A stretch of 64,000 bases of DNA from Westiellopsis prolifica IICB1 (GTDB taxonomy: Bacteria; Cyanobacteriota; Cyanobacteriia; Cyanobacteriales; Nostocaceae), in assembly GCF_004323185.1 (NCBI RefSeq), contig NZ_NAPS01000001.1, positions 1,262,354 through 1,326,353 of the forward strand. Reading direction: 5' to 3'. The position numbers were made by a program, and so were the translations under genes. A model generated the notes under the pieces. That model had not been told where the DNA came from. It worked only from the letters and a program-made list of their open reading frames with translations, and did not search any database. Each line of letters begins with the position of its first letter. Positions within the stretch are counted from its first letter, which is position 1. Positions 53,701 to 62,244 of the stretch are shown one piece after another.

Positions 53701-55024
53701 TGCGTTCGGTGATGTCACTAAAAGCCGCGATCGCATAAATAATTGCGCCTGTTTCATCAAAAATTGGAACTGTCAAAACTTCCAGAGGAATAGTTTTATC
53801 ATCTTGACGCAATTCCATATCATTAATCTTCACCGATTCCCCTGCAAAAGTGCGTACAACAGGCAGTTGATTGATGGGGTAAAGCTGGTCAGTTCCTGCT
53901 TGATAAACTTGAAAAACCTCTGACAGTTGCTCTGTTTTAATTTCGAGTGGAGCTTTAATCCCAACCAATTGCTGTGCTTTCAGATTACTATAAATGTATC
54001 TTCCAGTAGTATCATGTGCAGTTACCGCAATGGGCATGACATTCAGAATCTGATTTACTCGCTTCTCCCTGACGCTTAATTGTTTTTCATTCTCACGCAA
54101 TTGGCTAAATATTTTGGCATTATGAATCGAAATTGCTGCCTGTGTAAATAATAGCTGTAATGTATTTAATTGCGTTTTTGTAAATACTCCATTAGTTAGA
54201 TTATTTTCCAGATATACTATTCCAATCAGTTTGTCTTGATTGAGCAGTGGCGCACATAATATCGATTTAGTTTGATGTTGTTGGATATAGGGATCATGGA
54301 TAAATTTGCCCTCACAGCTAGCATCATCCACAACTACATTTTCCAGAGTGTGGATCACATAATTAATGATTGATGTCGGGAGATGATCATCAATGGGAAG
54401 AGACTGCACACCGATTTTGAAGACAGGTTTTCCCAAAGTATTATCGCTGGCTTCAGTATCTATAATGCCAGAGGCTGCAATTTTCCATTCTTCGCCATTT
54501 TCTAAATTTGTTGGGGAAGGCAAAATTAAATAGCCTGTTTGTGCGTCAGCATTCTCAATCAGGATTTTTATTAAGACTCTAAGTAGCCGTTCAAGTTCAA
54601 TTTCACTCGAAATAGCTATATTTGCTCTAATAACAGCCTCTAGCGATTCCAAGGCTCCTTCTGATGAGATACTACTCATTTTGGGGCTGGTGGAGCAGGT
54701 AGAAGTGTTGCTGTTGGCTGATGATAATTCAAATAGTAGCTGTGGATATTTTGTTTCTAACTCTTTTACCTTTGCTGTTGCATCCAAGCGCTTGTAAGCA
54801 GAGTGTGACTCTTTCATGTAATTCTGAGCAAACCTTGGTCTACCGCGTTCTAGGTAATACTTAGCGGCTAATTCATACGCCAAAGCTTCTTCTTCTAAAG
54901 AACCATTTGCTTTTGCTGCGTCAATCGCTTGCTCATAATATTCTTCTGCTGCAATTACTTGACCCAAAACTCGCGCTTTATCTGCCTCAACGATTAAGTG
55001 TGATAAGAATGTAATCATGTTCAC
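50687..55024 (-). CDS. Giant multi-PAS/GAF sensor histidine kinase (frame-broken at the 3' end)
   Basis: 1445 residues. Residues 1-110 are TPR-like helices of the kind found between the AAA and GAF parts of cyanobacterial Ser/Thr-kinase/histidine-kinase fusions, which suggests a shortened relative of that family. Then come GAF (about 140-310), PAS units at about 325, 470, 590 and 720, a second GAF at 860-1015 (LEQILATTVVEVQRTLQADRA), two more PAS units at about 1040 and 1160, HisKA with H-box SHELRTPLTAIRG at about 1297, and the start of HATPase (N-box LLSNAIKFSP). The native frame continues in 50364-50744. No membrane helices are seen, so it senses cytoplasmic signals. The C-terminal GSLIHI residues are not native. 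Confidence 0.85.
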   Translation of the reverse strand: MNMITFLSHLIVEADKARVLGQVIAAEEYYEQAIDAAKANGSLEEEALAYELAAKYYLERGRPRFAQNYMKESHSAYKRLDATAKVKELETKYPQLLFELSSANSNTSTCSTSPKMSSISSEGALESLEAVIRANIAISSEIELERLLRVLIKILIENADAQTGYLILPSPTNLENGEEWKIAASGIIDTEASDNTLGKPVFKIGVQSLPIDDHLPTSIINYVIHTLENVVVDDASCEGKFIHDPYIQQHQTKSILCAPLLNQDKLIGIVYLENNLTNGVFTKTQLNTLQLLFTQAAISIHNAKIFSQLRENEKQLSVREKRVNQILNVMPIAVTAHDTTGRYIYSNLKAQQLVGIKAPLEIKTEQLSEVFQVYQAGTDQLYPINQLPVVRTFAGESVKINDMELRQDDKTIPLEVLTVPIFDETGAIIYAIAAFSDITERKQAQKLLADYNQTLETQIAERTEKLQQQNEILQALFDHIPVMLKLRDQTDQTLVINREYERVLGWTLDDLRDIDWLAKCYPDTEQRQQIREHIEAATGKWQDFRTRCRDGRYVDTTWANIRLSTGQIIGIGQDISDRKQLEKALQASQAKLNDILNSAGASIGSFRVYPDRSWDREYHSLGCENIFGYTPQELTPELWLSRVPSEDLTVISEQAFAAIAQEQPTTLEYRFYHKNSSLRWIADTLTSRWDQAGGCWIVTMVGVDITARKQAEMALQESEQFLRSIYEGTAAAIFIVDVLEDGRFRYVDINPAHEWMSGLLSSEMAGKTPEQIFPPEDAQVINARFVACTTTGQRITYEERLEIKGKETWWINVLTPIYTENGQIYRLIGSCFNITRRKKLEYSLRSQADQEHLLGTITQHIRQSLDLEQILATTVVEVQRTLQADRALIFRLNQDGSGQVIKEAVVPEYPMTNQMHWTDECFPDDCYEYYRQGNARILPDVAKDQWSDCLVEFMQQIGVKSKVVAPIIQTLEDSSTRVWGLLIVHACSNYRHWRASEAEFLQQISNQLAIALHQANLYNHLQTELAEHKQTEAALRQNQAHLAMAQKVSQIGSWEFHVNSQKISCSQTTFHQWGIEPVKGEPSFSELLERVHLEDREVLQQKVEQAITNGISYAFDLRIMRPDGSIRYLDSRAEPVLNAQGQVIQLIGTSLDITERKQAEEYLRESEERFRKAFDAAPIGVALVSPQGQFLMVNHSLCEIVGYTEAEMLNLTMMEITHPDDLEADLELMQKLLANEIRVYQVEKRYLHNRGNTIHTLLNVSLVRHQHGEPLYFIAQIQDISDRYEVDRIKNEFISIVSHELRTPLTAIRGAVGILETGVFDHEPEQAREMLQIAFNNSDRLVRLVNDILDLERLESGKIQLVTETCETANLVKQAIETVQAMANEAGVKIFVMVPNMQISAAADSIIQTLINLLSNAIKFSPAGGTVWLSAELVSPEEEGSLIHI
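50689..50705. other. Tn5 mosaic-end (library adapter) match at the kinase frame break
   Basis: AGATGTGTATAAGAGAC is 17 of the 19 bases of the transposase mosaic end used in tagmentation sequencing kits. It sits immediately beside the CCCCCATCT repeat and exactly where the kinase reading frame switches. A natural origin is very unlikely, so this marks a misassembled or gap-filled junction. Confidence 0.85.
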
Positions 55025-55107
55025 TTAACTATTTGATACACCAGGAAGTTGGCGCTTTTCTAGAATTAGGTTGTTATAGCCATCCTCTAACAGGATTTTG
55101 GCTTTTG

Positions 55108-55240
55108 GATTTTAGATTTTGGATTGATTCCACGGATAAATCCGCTTTCTCATATCATCAAGGAATGATAGGTCATTCGATTTTAGATTTTGGACTGATT
55201 CCACGGATAAATCCGCTTTCTCATATCATCAAAGAATGAT
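55108..55240. repeat. Two direct 62-bp repeats upstream of the kinase
   Basis: Units at 55108-55169 and 55179-55240 differ at two bases. Each runs from GATTTTAGATTTTGGA through CACGGATAAATCCGC to a poly-A-rich end. The CATCCTCTAACAGGATTTT sequence just before them recurs at about 47870. The 267-bp spacer therefore holds repeats and no gene. Confidence 0.75.
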
Positions 55241-55291
55241 TGATCATATAGGGAAACTAAAAAGTACATTTTTTTAACTTATATTTTTAAT

Positions 55292-57712
55292 TTACAACGG
55301 ATATAAACAATAGGTATTAAATCCTCTTGCTTTTGCAATATAAAGAGCTTGTTTGGCGATCGCAATCAAATCTTGATAAGATCTATCTTGACTTGGTATA
55401 CAACCTGTGATTCCTAAACTTAATGTCATATAACCATTAGTAGAAGGGGATTGATGAGGAATTTTGAGAGTTGCGATCGCTTGCTGAATTCGCTCTACGA
55501 GCTGCAACGCCCCAACCAACCCTGTATCAGACAAAACAATCATAAATTCATCTCCTCCGGAGCGTGCCAATAGATCATGACTAGGGTCAATGCATTGGCG
55601 AATTGTATTAGCTACTTGTTGCAAACAACTATTTGCGGCTTGATAGCCATAGCGATCGTTATAAGTCTGGAAATGATCAATATCGCAGATAATTAAACAG
55701 AGTGAAGTTTGTTTATAGATCAGACGTTGCCATTCTCGTTCAAGAAATTCATCACAATGGTAACGAGTTGCAACTTGAGTTAATGAATCAATCTTGGCTT
55801 GTCGTTGAGATATTTGCAATTGCTGTTGCTGACATCGCAGCAGTTGTTGCTGCATACGGGTTAATCTTGCGCCTTGTACTCGCGAAGCTCCCTCAATCCG
55901 ACTCAACACACGAGTTACCAATTCTGGACCAACAATCGGCTTACTAATAAATTCATCTGCTCCAGCTGCAAACACTTGTTGAATGGAGTCAATACCAGTG
56001 TGAGCAGTAACAACAATGATTGATAAATCTCTATATTTTAAATCTTGTCGCACCACACGACATAGTTCAATACCATTAAAAGTAGGCATTTCCAAGTCTA
56101 ACAGCAACAGATCAGGCTCAGTAGAAGTTAGCACTTGCCAAAACTGCTCCGGATTACCAACACATGTCACCTCGAATCCCCAAGGTTGTAACAGAAGTGC
56201 TAGTGTTTTCAACTGCACTGGGTCATCATCAACAATCATGACTCTAGAATTGGGTGGGGTGGTTGGTGGAAGAAATTGAGCGATCGCCTCAAAAATTTCG
56301 TCTGTTGTTGTGGATTTGAGAAGACAACCCTCACTTGCCAAACTCGCAATCCTAATTCGAGTATCTAAACAATCTTGTTCAGCCAAGGTCAGCACTGGAA
56401 TCCCAGGAAAATGTAGTTTTAACTTTTCTAATAGAGTTATCTTGGCTGGCATAGAAGCAGGATTCAGACTGAGTATCATCACATTGGGAGGATTACTCGC
56501 TACTTGCTCCAATGCAGTTGACTCCTCAGCAATCACCTCTAATTGTAGTCCTCGTATTGGTGCAGCTTGGCGCAATGACTCGGTGAAGGAATGATCATCA
56601 TCAATCACCAATACCAAAGGCATACCAACTGTTGGTATATTTGGGATTGTGGGAGAAACAGGTGGCTTGGCAATTTCTTGCTGCAACTGTGCTAGCAATT
56701 GGAGAAATTGGGTAAATTGCTGCTCTCCCAACTCGGATTGCTCACTAAATAGGTGTTCTATCGCTCGCGCTAAATCTGAGCCTTTGATATATCCAAACGT
56801 CCCTAAAGCACCTGCTAATCGGTGTGCTTCCTCTGTGACACGCTGTCGTTGTACAGAATCGATATTATCAATTTGGAGCGATCGCGCAGCGGTTTCCAAA
56901 ACTTTAATTCGTTCTGGTAAGGAAGCCTGAAAATCCTGTGTAGCTTCCTCAATCAATACTAAGCCTTCTTGCTCTGGATTACTTGTTTGGTGTTGTTTTG
57001 TTTGTGCTTCCTCTTGCTGTTGTGTATCTTTCTGTGGCGCTACCTTTAACCGATATCCCAAGCGATACACCGTCTCAATTAGTTCCTCCATCATCCCTGC
57101 ACTTTTGAGTTTACGTCGCAGGTCTTTGATCAAGTTCGTCACCGCAGCATCTGTGGGGGATTCATCAATTGACCAGAGATGATCAATAATGTTGCTACGG
57201 CTGAAGATCCGTTGAGGATGCCGTAAAAAAAGCTCCAGTAAGCTATATTCCTTGGGACTAATACCAATGAGTTGTTGCTTATAGGTTACTTGTATCAAGT
57301 TTGGATCGAGACACAAATTTCCCCACATCAATACTGAGTAAGACATTGCATTGACTTGACGACGCGACAAAGCACGAACTCGCGCTATAAGTTGAGAAGG
57401 TTCGCAAGGCTTGGTGACATAATCGTCTGCTCCCACATCCAGACCCATGATAATATCTTCATCTGAGCCTTTTGCTGTCAACATGAGGATTGGAGTTTGA
57501 CACCTGCGATCGCGTAATTGACGACATATGCTCAACCCATCGAGTCTGGGAAGCATAACATCAAGCAAGATCACACAATACTCTCCTTGAAGAGCTAATT
57601 CCAAACCAAGTTTACCGTCCGTTGCAATATCGACTGTGTATCGATAGGCGGTCAGTGTGCTGGAGAGAAATTCACATATAGATAAATCGTCTTCAACTAA
57701 CAGGATTTTCAT
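55292..57712 (-). CDS. Multi-receiver diguanylate cyclase with winged helix and Hpt
   Basis: 806 residues: receiver 1 (1-120, phospho-Asp in VILLDVMLP), an OmpR winged helix (about 130-225), an Hpt domain (about 265-345, with phospho-His in EEAHRLAGALG), receiver 2 (about 365-480, Asp replaced by Ser in MILSLNPA, so not phosphorylatable), receiver 3 (about 490-605, LLLLDLEMP) and GGDEF (about 640-806, with intact GGDEF near residue 720). It makes cyclic di-GMP if active, and may bind DNA. Combining DNA-binding, Hpt and cyclase outputs is uncommon. The gene lies 268 bp from the giant kinase on the same strand, a likely phosphate donor. Confidence 0.9.
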   Translation of the reverse strand: MKILLVEDDLSICEFLSSTLTAYRYTVDIATDGKLGLELALQGEYCVILLDVMLPRLDGLSICRQLRDRRCQTPILMLTAKGSDEDIIMGLDVGADDYVTKPCEPSQLIARVRALSRRQVNAMSYSVLMWGNLCLDPNLIQVTYKQQLIGISPKEYSLLELFLRHPQRIFSRSNIIDHLWSIDESPTDAAVTNLIKDLRRKLKSAGMMEELIETVYRLGYRLKVAPQKDTQQQEEAQTKQHQTSNPEQEGLVLIEEATQDFQASLPERIKVLETAARSLQIDNIDSVQRQRVTEEAHRLAGALGTFGYIKGSDLARAIEHLFSEQSELGEQQFTQFLQLLAQLQQEIAKPPVSPTIPNIPTVGMPLVLVIDDDHSFTESLRQAAPIRGLQLEVIAEESTALEQVASNPPNVMILSLNPASMPAKITLLEKLKLHFPGIPVLTLAEQDCLDTRIRIASLASEGCLLKSTTTDEIFEAIAQFLPPTTPPNSRVMIVDDDPVQLKTLALLLQPWGFEVTCVGNPEQFWQVLTSTEPDLLLLDLEMPTFNGIELCRVVRQDLKYRDLSIIVVTAHTGIDSIQQVFAAGADEFISKPIVGPELVTRVLSRIEGASRVQGARLTRMQQQLLRCQQQQLQISQRQAKIDSLTQVATRYHCDEFLEREWQRLIYKQTSLCLIICDIDHFQTYNDRYGYQAANSCLQQVANTIRQCIDPSHDLLARSGGDEFMIVLSDTGLVGALQLVERIQQAIATLKIPHQSPSTNGYMTLSLGITGCIPSQDRSYQDLIAIAKQALYIAKARGFNTYCLYPL

Positions 57713-57837
57713 GAAGGACTAACCTTCACTTGCAAGAAACACAACAACTCCCTAGCAATTTATCTAATAAATACTCCAATAGTGAATCTCCCGATAGATA
57801 ACTTTTTTGTAACAAATAACTGTAATCAAAATTACAA

Positions 57838-57890
57838 ATGGGATTGGGGATTGGGGATCGGGGATTGGGGATTGGGGATTGGGGATTGTT
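57838..57890 (+). repeat. GGGGATT tandem repeat, G-quadruplex-like
   Basis: Seven consecutive units, GGGGATTG with one variant (ATC), in the 370-bp gap between the cyclase and CysA. Four-G runs spaced by three bases meet the standard G-quadruplex pattern. No gene is present in the gap. Confidence 0.8.
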
Positions 57891-58082
57891 TTTTAAGATT
57901 TTCAAACAAAGCCCGAACACATACTAAATTGATTTTTACAATCTATCTTACAAAATATTTATATCGAGAATTTTGTATTAAGCAATACAGTAAAATTTAG
58001 TTTTTTATTAAAATACTAAATACTGCTAGACAAACAGTAGTTAGAATTACGTATACAGATACTTAAGCAAGATAGATAAATT

Positions 58083-59102
58083 ATGGGCATTGCAGTAGAA
58101 AATGTTTCCAAGCACTATGGGAATTTCCGTGCAGTTGACGATGTAAGTTTGGAAATTAAAACCGGGTCTCTGGTAGCATTACTGGGACCTTCTGGTTCTG
58201 GAAAATCCACCTTACTACGGATGATTGCTGGTTTGGAAATACCAGATGCGGGTCAAATTTGGTTAGTGGGCGAAAATGCTACTCATCGCAGCGTCCAGGA
58301 ACGTAACATTGGCTTTGTTTTTCAACATTACGCGCTGTTTAAACACCTGACAGTGCGAGAGAATATCGCCTTTGCAATGGAACTTCGCAAAGCTAACAAA
58401 CAACGTACTCGCCAACGAGTTGAGGAACTTTTGGAATTAGTACAGTTAAAAGGATTTGGCGATCGCTATCCTTCTCAGCTTTCCGGGGGTCAACGACAAC
58501 GGGTAGCTTTAGCACGGGCGCTAGCTGTGCAACCACGTATTCTATTATTGGATGAACCTTTTGGAGCATTAGACGCCAAAGTCCGCAAGGATTTACGCGC
58601 CTGGTTACGTAATCTGCATTCCGAAGTCCATGTCACTACTGTATTTGTCACCCATGACCAAGAAGAAGCAATGGAAGTTGCAGACGAAATCGTGGTGATG
58701 AATCAGGGACGAATCGAACAAGTTGGTAGCCCAGCTTACATCTATGACAACCCAGCTACACCCTTTGTGATGAGCTTTATTGGACCAGTGAATGTTTTAC
58801 CTGGTAATGTAGGTATTGCACCCAACAGAGGTAGAGTTTCTCCCAGCGACAAAGTATTTTTACGTCCCCATGATGTATTAATTGAAATAGAAGCAAGCGA
58901 CGAGACGACCTCTGTGATTGTTGACCGCATCATTCATCTAGGTTGGGAAATTCGAGCCGAGTTAGCTTTGCAATCTGGCGAAAGAATCAATGCATTTCTT
59001 AGTCGAGAACAGTTCCGCAAGCTTGAGTTACAAGAGGGTCAACGCGTTTACGTGAAATCAAAGCAAGCAAAAGTCTTTTCTGGTGCTTATGCTGTAACCT
59101 AA
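58083..59102 (+). CDS. cysA: Sulfate/thiosulfate ABC transporter ATPase CysA
   Basis: A 339-residue ABC ATPase. Walker A GPSGSGKS near residue 37, the signature [15 protein letters not shown] near 135, Walker [14 protein letters not shown] and the H-loop THDQEEA are all present. A TOBE-like C-terminal domain (about 240-339) completes the CysA layout. It couples ATP hydrolysis to sulfate or thiosulfate uptake through CysT/CysW permeases and the SbpA binding protein, none encoded in this window. The ATG at 58083 ([13 protein letters not shown]) is unambiguous. Being alone suggests an accessory copy or a split locus. Confidence 0.9.
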   Translation: MGIAVENVSKHYGNFRAVDDVSLEIKTGSLVALLGPSGSGKSTLLRMIAGLEIPDAGQIWLVGENATHRSVQERNIGFVFQHYALFKHLTVRENIAFAMELRKANKQRTRQRVEELLELVQLKGFGDRYPSQLSGGQRQRVALARALAVQPRILLLDEPFGALDAKVRKDLRAWLRNLHSEVHVTTVFVTHDQEEAMEVADEIVVMNQGRIEQVGSPAYIYDNPATPFVMSFIGPVNVLPGNVGIAPNRGRVSPSDKVFLRPHDVLIEIEASDETTSVIVDRIIHLGWEIRAELALQSGERINAFLSREQFRKLELQEGQRVYVKSKQAKVFSGAYAVT

Positions 59103-59221
59103 GACTAGTTGTTTGTAAAATATTGAAGCGCTAAAGCGCTTACTACAAACGATAAAATAGAGCGATCGCGTCTAGGTGTGAGGATGCGATCGTATTTTGC
59201 TAATATTATTGGCAAACTTAA

Positions 59222-59418
59222 TACTGTGCGTTCGCTGATTTTGAAACGGAGAGAGGAATTTATTTCCCGTACCTTACATAGAGGCAAACGTACCTCAAGC
59301 ATAGTCCGTCTAAGCTTGTGGACGTATCCAAACGGGGAGATTTGAATACTTTGTATTCAGGTTTCTAGGGAGGACGGATGAAGCAAGAATCCTCAGCCGT
59401 CATGCTGAGGAGTGTCAA
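59222..59418 (+). mobile_element. Relic of an IS200/IS605-type transposon: tnpB 3' end and omega-RNA right end (2)
   Basis: The stretch AATTTATTTCCCGTACC onward reads NLFPVPYIEANVPQA and stop (tnpB-type C-terminus) in one frame, with an upstream stop that shows decay. After it come GTCCGTCTAAGCTTGTGGAC, a spacer, ATGAAGCAAGAA and a perfect hairpin CCTCAGC-CGTCAT-GCTGAGG (59391-59410), ending at AGTGTCAA (59411-59418). That is the usual omega-RNA 3' end, with the guide starting right after. Only about 50 bp of tnpB survive and no tnpA is seen. The left part of the gap (59105-59215) has a GCTTACTACAAA repeat and HIP1 sites. Confidence 0.75.
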
Positions 59419-59440
59419 GCAAAGCTGTACTTAATCATGA

Positions 59441-60322
59441 TTATCCACGTTGGGGTGGAAAAAAGAGTACAGGATACCAGCTATAACGCAATAATTCCGC
59501 CGCAAAACTGGAAACCAACCATTCTTGGAGTTTACCTATGGTTCCTGAAGACACTGCGATCGCACTAATATCTGCCATTGTAGCCGCCTCTAAAATCTGA
59601 GTCACACAGTGTCCTTCACGAACTTCTGTCTCCACTTGTAAATTTACTCTCTGCAAATCAGCTTTAATCTGAGATAGAGTTTGCCCTGCCTGCTGTGGTA
59701 AGATTTTCTTTGGTAATTCATGGCGACCAGTATCTTCTAATACCCAGCATAGCGTACACTGTTGTAGATATCTATCAGATTGTTGTTGAGCTAATTGCTT
59801 CACCTGTTGCACCAGATAATTCGCCGCTTGAGTATCGTTGTAGGGAAGTAGCAAAGACCGAAAAAGGTGCTGACAACGGAGTGTTAATTCCTCAGAAGTA
59901 TAAGTAGAGATTAACTGAGGACGCAGTACCAAAAGAGGAATCGTTGTTTTGTGAGACAAGTCAGCCATTGTACTACCCACCAATTTTTCAGTGAGTAAGT
60001 TGCGACTTTGAGAACCCAGTATAATCAATTGGGACTGATAGGTTTGGGTAACCTTAAGGATGATTTCCACAGCCTTTCCCGATTGAACTTCTATTTTTAC
60101 TTCTACATCATTAGGACTTTCACCAACAGTTTTGGTCAATCGGGTTTGAGCTTGTTCTATTTTCTCAGTATCGGCTCGTGGAATAATGCCTTTTTCCCAC
60201 AATGGAACAGCGTGCAGAAAAACAATTTGCTTGATTCCCGCAAGCGCAAGACTAGAAACAAAATGCGTGAGACGGTGTAAACCATCAGAAAAATCTGTGC
60301 AAATCAAAACTCGTTGAAACAT
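59441..60322 (-). CDS. Universal stress protein (tandem Usp domains)
   Basis: A 293-residue protein with two Usp domains. Domain one (about 1-135) has FQRVLICTDFSDGLHRL and the ATP-binding G-x-G-like VGSTMADLSHKT with LLVLRPQ. Domain two (about 150-293) begins RSLLLPYNDTQ and ends with the WYPVLFF strand. Tandem Usp proteins bind nucleotides and respond to stress or starvation, but the exact target is unknown. The ATG at 60322 opens directly onto the first strand. It is monocistronic, with an IS605 relic at its 3' side and ExoD upstream. Confidence 0.9.
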   Translation of the reverse strand: MFQRVLICTDFSDGLHRLTHFVSSLALAGIKQIVFLHAVPLWEKGIIPRADTEKIEQAQTRLTKTVGESPNDVEVKIEVQSGKAVEIILKVTQTYQSQLIILGSQSRNLLTEKLVGSTMADLSHKTTIPLLVLRPQLISTYTSEELTLRCQHLFRSLLLPYNDTQAANYLVQQVKQLAQQQSDRYLQQCTLCWVLEDTGRHELPKKILPQQAGQTLSQIKADLQRVNLQVETEVREGHCVTQILEAATMADISAIAVSSGTIGKLQEWLVSSFAAELLRYSWYPVLFFPPQRG

Positions 60323-60492
60323 AGATAACCAGTAAAAGATATTTAAAAGTCTTCTAATTTAATCCCAAAACCTATAATCAAGTTCGTTTGAATGCTTACA
60401 GCATATTTCATTTTGGTGATGAAACTGCAATCATTTTAATAAAGAAGAGATTTATAACCCCACCCCAAACATGAGCACCAAATAGTTTCTTT

Positions 60493-61116
60493 TTAACGAC
60501 TTAACCAAATCTTGATGTAATCAAGTAGGCTAGAACCACCCCAAATTACTCCAATTAGAATCGAAGTAGTTAGAATACCTCCCATTAGACAAAGGATTAA
60601 ACCACCCAGACTAATAGCACCATCATCTTCCAGCAAACCAAAACTAGTAACGAAAATTCCTATTGCAGGTAGGGTGTTAGTTCCAGGAATGGGAATCATC
60701 ATCGAAATTGCCATTAAGGCGATCGCACTACCTATGACAACTCTACCTGGTAAAGAAACGCATATATAGACGAGACGCGGACGAGCGATCGCTTCAATTC
60801 TTCGCAACCCCGGAATTCCTTTTTTCAAAAATCCTTGGACTGTTTCCAATTTAATTGGATGATTTACCATCCGCTGTGGTAACCACGGAGTTTTGGAACC
60901 TGCAATAAGTTGTATCGCTAGTAAAAAAATTAGGATACCGAAAGGGACAGAATAACCAGGTGCTGGTATTGGTAAAGCTGAAGGCAAAGATAGAATTACA
61001 AGTAAAAACCCAAATATTCGTTCCTTTGCCAGCAGCAAAATATCTGCTAGCTTAACTTGAGAAGCTTGTTCTGTTTCAAAAAAAAAGCGTTCTAACTCGT
61101 TGGAAAGTTTAGCCAT
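60493..61116 (-). CDS. ExoD-family membrane protein (intact copy)
   Basis: A 207-residue ExoD protein. An N-terminal cytoplasmic helix (ETEQASQVKLADILLLAKER) is followed by four to five hydrophobic helices, including ALPIPAPGYSVPFGILIFLL, MIPIPGTNTLPAIGIFV and a final GGILTTSILIGVIWGG. ExoD proteins affect exopolysaccharide synthesis and stress tolerance in some bacteria, by an unknown mechanism. An ATG at 61116 and a natural C-terminus show this is the parent of the near-identical fragment at 19906-20490. The two share about 455 bp. Confidence 0.9.
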   Translation of the reverse strand: MAKLSNELERFFFETEQASQVKLADILLLAKERIFGFLLVILSLPSALPIPAPGYSVPFGILIFLLAIQLIAGSKTPWLPQRMVNHPIKLETVQGFLKKGIPGLRRIEAIARPRLVYICVSLPGRVVIGSAIALMAISMMIPIPGTNTLPAIGIFVTSFGLLEDDGAISLGGLILCLMGGILTTSILIGVIWGGSSLLDYIKIWLSR

Positions 61117-61437
61117 ACAATCTTGAAGATTACTACAGTTCGTTAAAGCACCCCATAGTCAAAATGAACAAAGTTCATGACCAATTATAATATTTTTTGA
61201 TAATTAAAGGATTTTTCTAACCAAAGGTAGAAAACTTTTAGTCCTAAAATCTAACAGAAGAAAGACTAAAAATATTAGATTTGGTAATTATTTTGTATCT
61301 AAATTATATTTTTCAATAAAAAATTATTGTGAACTAAAATATCTACTTACATTAGAAGCAGTCTTTTCATATTTGTCACTTTCTATTCACTTTTGTTGTC
61401 AATACTAGAGATAAAAGAATGAAAAGGAAAGCATATC
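61117..61437. other. AT-rich spacer upstream of the outer-membrane-like gene
   Basis: 321 bp, divergent promoter region between ExoD and the gene at 61438. It is AT-rich with no coding potential; a purine-rich ribosome site (AAAAGGAAAG) precedes 61438. I see no repeat or hairpin. Confidence 0.5.
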
Positions 61438-62133
61438 ATGAATCTTACTTTTTTCAAGCGCACTTCTACTTTATTAACTCTTGCTAGTGTGGCTGTTATT
61501 GGTAGCACTCTGCCAGCTAGTGCAGAAAATATAAATTCTACTTCTGTTAATCAAGCCAGTTCTGTTACCAATCTAACAGCCAACCAGTTAGGACAAGTAA
61601 GTGAAAATTCCGTTAATGCTCTTACTTCTGCATCTGCCTTGACTACAGAATTAACACAATCTCAAACCACACAAATTCCGTCAGCAACTCAATCTGAGAA
61701 AGTAGCTCAAACTATTCAGCCTGGTAGAGCCACTCGTTCTGGTTCTAGCTATATCGGTGTTGGCGGTAACATTGGTTTGACTGGTGATACACGCTTAGGT
61801 GAAGGTTCTTTTGCTGTGATTAGCAAAATCGGACTCGCACAAAATTTATCTGCACGTCCTGCTGCTTTAGTTGGAGATAACACAGTCTTTCTCGTTCCAC
61901 TAACCGTAGATTTTCCTCAAGAAAATTTGGAAATCACTCAAGTAAATGTAGCGCCTTATATTGGTGGTGGTGTGGCAATTTCTACAGGTAGAGATAGCAC
62001 AGTAGGAGCGTTAATTTCTGGCGGTGTAGATGTGCCTTTATCTCCACAGATTACAGCAACGGGTGGGGTAAATGTCAGTTTTATTGACGAAACTGATGTA
62101 GGGTTGTTAGTAGGTGTTGGCTACAACTTCTAA
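61438..62133 (+). CDS. Probable outer-membrane beta-barrel protein
   Basis: A 231-residue exported protein. A signal peptide of about 29 residues ends LPASAEN. A Ser/Thr/Gln-rich linker (about 30-95) follows. The C-terminal 135 residues are amphipathic strands with glycine and aromatic spacing (YIGVGGNIGLTGDTRL, VNVAPYIGGGVAIST) and the protein ends VGYNF, the terminal phenylalanine typical of Omp85-inserted barrels. It is likely a small outer-membrane protein of about 8-10 strands. Its role is unknown and it is monocistronic. Confidence 0.75.
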   Translation: MNLTFFKRTSTLLTLASVAVIGSTLPASAENINSTSVNQASSVTNLTANQLGQVSENSVNALTSASALTTELTQSQTTQIPSATQSEKVAQTIQPGRATRSGSSYIGVGGNIGLTGDTRLGEGSFAVISKIGLAQNLSARPAALVGDNTVFLVPLTVDFPQENLEITQVNVAPYIGGGVAISTGRDSTVGALISGGVDVPLSPQITATGGVNVSFIDETDVGLLVGVGYNF

Positions 62134-62244
62134 GTATTCTCAAATAGCGATTATTAGGAAAGGCATGGATAAATACTCTATCGAGATTTCCCTATAAGGC
62201 AATAGATGTCAGATGTTTGGAGCCTGTTTTCTTTCAAACCTCTA

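Noticed and set aside
57838-57890. Possible CRISPR or coding repeat
   Set aside because: Units of about eight bases without spacers; the frames through it have no protein features.
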